From: Epichloe hybrida
Lineage: Eukaryota > Ascomycota > Sordariomycetes > Hypocreales > Clavicipitaceae
DNA: 64,000 bases
Assembly (NCBI GenBank): GCA_019022495.1
Contig: JAFEKR010000005.1
Coordinates: forward strand, 3,038,001-3,102,000
Direction: 5' to 3'
The position numbers were made by a program, and so were the translations under genes. Shown one piece after another: positions 59,667 through 64,000 of the stretch. Under the pieces are notes generated by a model. That model saw only the letters and a list, made by a program, of their open reading frames with translations. It was not told where the DNA came from and made no database searches. The first letter of the stretch is position 1. Each line of letters starts with the position of its first letter.

Positions 59667-60634
59667 AATGTCTTGCTGGTAAATATATGCGTAGTAATCT
59701 GACTTCACAGCAGGTATTCGCAACAACGATGCGACGGTGACGGCGACCGAGTGGGATGGAGACCTTGAGGGAGCTCTGCCTAGCGGTTGCGAGTCTTGGT
59801 AGCCGCGCACGAACACGGGGAGCGATCAACGGCCCGGGAGACTGGCGGGAAAGGAAAGAGAAGTAGGAGACTGCATAAGACTGGATCGACGAGTCCGCGA
59901 GAGAGCAGGACGAGCAGGGAGCAGAGACGCAGAGAGATGGCCGGCCGAAGAAGAAAGCACAATGAATGAGGTCGGTCGGTAGGAAGGTGGGGGCTTTGTG
60001 CCGGAGCAGGAAGTGAGAGCTGTCTCTTGAAGGCTGTCTCTGGCCGACCCAGGTATTCAAGATTCAGGTCTGTTGTCCTCGACAGATCGCGTCAAGCCTT
60101 GAGCCGCTTGAGCTACGCGCAGTGGTTCTGGGAGAAGAGAGGGCGGCGCTGTCGACAGAGGGAGCGGGCAGCGGTGCGGCAGTGCAGAGCAATCTGAAGC
60201 ATGGAGCATGGACGAGAGGGATGGATTGATGCCTTCTGGTTGGGGGTTGATGCACAGCGCAGCAGACAGCCAGCCAGAGGCCCCACTCTTGACGGGATGG
60301 CGGGCACCATGGAAGCCAGGCGCGGTGCCGCGTACCTATAGGTACACTGTAACTGTACATACAGCAGGGTGCACCCGCCCAGGTACAGTGGGGCATGTAC
60401 CTACACCCCACTGTACATACATAGGTAGCGGTGCTGTAGCCTGTGTGTCTGGCAGGCAGGCAGGCAGGCAGGGAGTCTGGCACTCAAGTACAAAGTCACT
60501 GGGCGGCGACGACCCCGTGCCACCATGCCCTCCTCCTTGCAACTGTCTTGCATCGAATCTGCGGATCCGTAGTTGGATCGGTCCGTCTGCAAGCGCCATG
60601 CCCTGCCCGCTCAATTATGGGTGTGATCCAGACG
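59667..60634. promoter_or_regulatory. ARL8 5' flank and presumed promoter region
   Basis: About 1 kb of GC-rich DNA between the ARL8 start and the RIP boundary. No second gene is recognised; the overlapping ORFs here lack domain support. It holds a 14-base palindrome GTACCTATAGGTAC (60332-60345), an inverted repeat GTACAGTGGGG/CCCCACTGTAC (60383-60393 and 60406-60416) and a GGCA microsatellite. No clear TATA box was found. Promoter role is inferred from position only. Confidence 0.5.
60451..60472. repeat. (GGCA)n microsatellite
   Basis: Five GGCA units and a partial one in the ARL8 5' flank. Confidence 0.9.
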
Positions 60635-60674
60635 GGCGCAGTCGTCTAAAATTCGGCGCAGTCATTTAAAATTC
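60635..60674. repeat. 20-bp tandem duplication at the RIP boundary
   Basis: GGCGCAGTCGTCTAAAATTC at 60635-60654 is followed directly by GGCGCAGTCATTTAAAATTC at 60655-60674. The two differences are C/T-type (G to A, C to T). It sits where normal GC sequence turns into RIP-mutated DNA. Confidence 0.85.
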
Positions 60675-61180
60675 GTTATTTTTAGACCTATAATTCTGTA
60701 AAGACTAGGGCCTTCCCATTTTCGGTCAGTGTTTTTATAGCGCACGCCTATAGGTAATTACTACACCTCTAAAGGCCCTTATTTATAATATACTAAGTTA
60801 GTAAGGGCTAGTTAGATAGCTAAAAGAGAGAAGCTATAGAGAAAAAGTTATATTTCTATTACTAGTATAGTAAAAAAGAGTATACTAAATGTTTTAGTAT
60901 ACTCTAGTTAAATTAGTATACTCTCTAGCTAAACTAGCGCACTTTATATTCTCTAAAGCACTAATAAAGATAAACTTCTTTTCTTTAAAGTAATTCCTAT
61001 TAAAGTTAGTTAAAGAAAATAATAATAATAATAACCTATACCTTACTATTACTATATTAATCCTTTATAATATTTCTTTTATATAAAATATACTATAAAA
61101 TAATACTAATTCTCCTATAATAATTAGGTATAGATTACTAATAGTCTTAATTACCTTATATAAAAAGTTCCTTTATATCT
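60675..61180. other. 5' region of a Harbinger-like element
   Basis: AT-rich. Contains a perfect hairpin at 60877-60905 (13-base arms AGAGTATACTAAA/TTTAGTATACTCT, 3-base loop) and a further AGTATACTCT copy about 20 bases on. No ORF. Terminal inverted repeats of the transposon were not identified. Confidence 0.45.
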
Positions 61181-62152
61181 CTTTTACTTTAAGGTTTTAA
61201 GAAGTCTTTTATATACTAAAGGCTATATTTTCTAACCTTTATTAATAGCTTTAAAGTAATATAGACCTTAAGCTTACTAAACACTAGTTAATTAAGTAAA
61301 TAGTTATAATCTTCCTATAAATTATAGTATTTAATAAGCTATAGTAAAATATAGCTTTTTACTTTAAATTAGGCTAGTTATTAGTATTAAGGATATTCTA
61401 TAAGGTTATTAATCTAATAAGGCGTTTATATACTACCTTTATTTATTAACTAAAGCTAGATTATATTTCTATATATGTTATATTAGATCTAAGCAAACGC
61501 GTGTTCTATAGTATAATAGGTATAATTAATAGCATATATATACCTATATTTATTCTAGTAGTAAAGTAGTAGTAATTCTTCTCTTAAAAGAGTAATATAT
61601 CTTAAAATATACTAGTAGCTATAAATTTTAATAATAATATCTTTATATATATATTAGTAAGTGCTAAGGGATTAATTTATAATAGACCGCTACTTTAAAC
61701 TACTTTTACTAGGTTATTCTAAATATATAGAAAGCACTTTTACCTTATAAATATAGGATTTTATATATAAGTTAGGTTGCTTATGCCCTTTATAGGTATT
61801 TACTATTATTTAAATAAGAATTCTAATAATAAAGAGAGGCTAAGAATAAGGGCTAAGCTTTTTAATCTCTAGTATATTATCCTTTAAGTAGTAGTTAAGA
61901 AACTCTTTAGGTATTATAAGCAAAAGTTTAAGATAATTTACTATAGTATTACTAAGTATAACTTTCTAGATTAGATTAAGATTATTTATACTATAATAGG
62001 CCTATTTAACTTTATTAAGTTAAGTAGTATTATACTAGAAAAGCAAGGAAGGCTTAACTTAGAGGTATTAAATAATAATAAATACTAGCTTATTAAAGAG
62101 GCTTATAAGCTAGTAAATAGCTTTAATATAAGAGGGAGTCTAATAGTGTAGT
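61181..62152 (+). pseudogene. PIF/Harbinger (DDE_Tnp_4-type) transposase, RIP-inactivated
   Basis: One plus-strand frame with many TAA/TAG stops carries the order of a Harbinger nuclease domain. First-acid block G-I-I-N-S-I-Y-I-P-I-F has Asn (AAT 61528-61530) where the family has Asp in A-I-D-G-T-H-I. Second-acid block S-A-K-G-L-I-Y-N has Asn (AAT 61681-61683) where the family has Asp. Third-acid block V-V-V-K-K-L-F-x-Y-Y-K has Lys (AAG 61897-61899) where the family has Glu. All three codons lie in the same frame. A downstream I-I-Y-T-I-I-G-L-F-N-F-I-K is typical of the domain's end. All three catalytic acids are lost by G-to-A changes, so it is dead. Family identification rests on motif order, not a search. 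Confidence 0.75.
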
Positions 62153-62256
62153 AAAGTATTATTATAAAAAGAGGCTTTTATAGTTATTAGTAATACTAGT
62201 AAGAGAGAGGTATTAAGATCCCTAAGGATAGAAGTCTTTAATAAGGGAGGAATTAT

Positions 62257-62330
62257 TAGGTAGGTAGTTATAAGGTTATTAAGTAAGCAGCTATAAGATT
62301 ATTAGGTAGGTAGCTATAAGATTAGGGAGA
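62257..62330. repeat. Degenerate tandem repeat, about 24-30-bp unit
   Basis: Repeats of AGGTAGGTAG(C/T)TATAAG(A/G)TTATTAAG-like units, about three copies, in AT-rich DNA after the Harbinger remnant. Confidence 0.6.
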
Positions 62331-62404
62331 TAAAACCATAAGTAGCGTGAATTTTATATAGGTAAAAATGCTAGTAATCCTCACAGCCATGCTAATTTTA
62401 CTAT

Positions 62405-62525
62405 AACCTTCTAATCTCTTCCTTTACCTTTATAACCTCACTTTTCTAACCTCTACCTTTACCTTTATAACCTCTTTCTTTACCTTTATAAATAATCTCT
62501 CCCTTTACCTTTATAAATAATAGCT
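62405..62525. repeat. CCTTTACCTTTATAA tandem repeat
   Basis: Four to five copies of (C)CTTTACCTTTATAACCTC/AATAATCTC with changing spacers. Confidence 0.7.
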
Positions 62526-64000
62526 AAAGTCTGCGGTTATAAAAGCTACTTTATCCTTACTTCTAAGCTTATGTTATGACTGTGGTAGGAGAGATACAAA
62601 CGGAGTAAAGGCTAAGACTCTTAATCGTAGCTAGAGAGCTACTACTTAGGGGTAGGTGCATAAAGGTCTTAAACTCTAACCTTCTATAACTCTTATAGGC
62701 AGTCCTTATCTAAATACCTTACTACATACACATAGCTACCTAGTAGCTACTTAGTTATCTATGTAATCTAGGGCTTATCTAAGGGCTCTATTATATAACT
62801 ATCCTATCTATAACTCCCTAGCCCCTATGCCCCTAATATACTACCCCCCTAATATATAATTATCCTTAATTATAAAGAGCTACTTAGCTAGTATGTGTTT
62901 ACTATGCATAACCTATGGTAATATCTATATTACTAGCTATACTATTAGTGCGTAGTATTATATTTACTTTAAATAGTAAGATAGATATTATAGGGGTTTA
63001 GGTAGCCCTTCTTATAATTACTAGATTATAGGTAGCTATATACTTACTACTTTATTACCTCTAGTATGCATACCTCTATCTAATAAGTTATTAGCGCTAA
63101 GTAAGTAAACTACTAGTATTAAGTTTTATAATTAGGTTAAATAGATAGGGTAATATATGCTATTTAAAATAAATAACTTCTTATCTAATATTAGGGATAT
63201 CATATTAATCTCGCTAGGAGTTTATAGCTAGTGTGTGTATTTACTAGTAGTAGCTATAACTATAAATATTATAATTCCTAGATTAGCTACATATAGCGCG
63301 TAAATTACTTAGGGGTCTAGGGCTAATATAAAAGAGGCTTACTTTCCCTTACTTTTATATACTTTTTCTTCCTTTTATATTCTCCCTTAGTATTATAAGT
63401 TACCCTTACTTATAAACTAGTAGCTTTATAGCTTCTCTTATAGTAGTTACTAATATCCTATAGCATTACTTTATTATCCATATCTATCCTTATTTAAAAC
63501 ATCTGAATTCTTTTAAACACTAAAATATTAGTTTCTTACCTTTTACCTATAAGTTTTCTTATAGTATATTACTACTAACTTACTAATAGTTAATAATATC
63601 TTTAATATAAGTAATTACTTTACTACTACTACCTCCCCCTAGTATAAAGACTCTTACGCTATCCCTTATAAAGTCTCCTAGTAAGAAACATTTAGCTTCT
63701 AAAATTTCTATATAAGTATAATATCTATATCCCCCTAGCGCTTACCCTACTAACTTATAGCTAGTAATACTAGTAAAATAAAAATTCCTTATATATACTA
63801 TATATAGTAAGTAGTAATATAGGTAATTACTCCTAAAGATAGTAATAGCGCGAAGCTATAATATCTTATAGAGGGTAAATTTATTCTAATAGAGTGTACT
63901 AATTCCCTAAGTATAACTTTACTACTATTTTGCTATAAGTTATTACTAACTTACGTAGGTAACTTAATAAAATACGTATATTATTTATAAAATAATAAAG
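62526..64000. other. Unassigned RIP-type AT-rich DNA to window end
   Basis: No ORF or family recognised. A region near 63,230-63,420 has a TATA-like TAATATAAAAGAGG (about 63,328) followed by pyrimidine-rich sequence, as in an LTR promoter. 63,590-63,860 might be the start of a retroelement gag, but I cannot support it. Confidence 0.35.

Noticed and set aside
59613..59816. 67-codon ORF starting upstream of ARL8 exon 1
   Set aside because: Only its last 17 codons (MTGIF onward) match an ARL8 N-terminus; the upstream part is 5' UTR in frame.
60064..60669. Several ORFs of 63-153 codons in the ARL8 5' flank
   Set aside because: GC-rich, overlapping in multiple frames, dominated by Pro/Ser/Arg/Cys and microsatellite translation, with no domain.
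1..64000. Mitochondrial or bacterial AT-rich origin
   Set aside because: LTR retroelements with RIP-type decay, a spliced ARL8 gene and fungal transposase families point to nuclear ascomycete DNA.

Overview
The window looks like a chromosome segment of a filamentous ascomycete (Pezizomycotina). About 61 of 64 kb is very AT-rich DNA packed with stop codons. The decay is almost all C-to-T and G-to-A and favours TpA, so Gln and Trp codons become TAA/TAG, Asp becomes Asn and Glu becomes Lys. That is the mark of repeat-induced point mutation (RIP). Recognisable LTR retrotransposons carry it, and one island of normal base composition (about 57,880-60,650) escapes it. That island holds the only intact gene I can support: a four-exon ARL8-type small GTPase on the minus strand. 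Genus cannot be read from the sequence.

Layout. 1-4797: 3' part of a Ty1/Copia element of family B, coding plus. 4856-11565: complete family A Copia, coding minus, with TSD ATTCC, inside the remnant of a probable MULE transposase gene (C-terminal part 11,571-11,950). 12,819-49,220: a nest. A short gag-only Copia (E) was split by Copia D (14,330-48,001, TSD GAATC). D was then split three times: by a second A (15,249-22,054, TSD ATAAG), by B1 (23,979-37,850, TSD AGGAA) and by B2 (39,477-46,081, TSD TAAAG). B1 itself was split by Copia C (24,592-31,723, TSD ATATT). 49,329-49,709: minisatellite. 49,710-51,260: truncated B4. 51,261 to about 57,850: a Ty3/Gypsy chromovirus (G). G carries a solo C LTR in its 5' LTR region (TSD AACAC) and a 350-bp miniature LTR element (TSD CTTAT) in its integrase region. 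57,880-60,634: gene island with ARL8. From about 60,677: a RIP-mutated PIF/Harbinger transposase, then unassigned AT-rich sequence to the end.

Relationships. A, B, D and E share a primer-binding-site-like motif next to the LTR (CTRATTAGTGGTTA, with RIP variants). A, B and D also share an atypical RT motif (QTDD in place of YVDD) and an RNase H of the 'FVD..FANN' kind. C is a canonical Ty1/Copia with an initiator-tRNA-Met half-tRNA type primer site. The 350-bp element uses the same kind of primer site and has C-like LTR ends, and it carries RNA polymerase III-type A and B boxes between its 81-bp LTRs. It is the most unusual object in the window. Insertion order by nesting: E before D; D before A2, B1 and B2; B1 before C; G before the miniature element and the solo C LTR.
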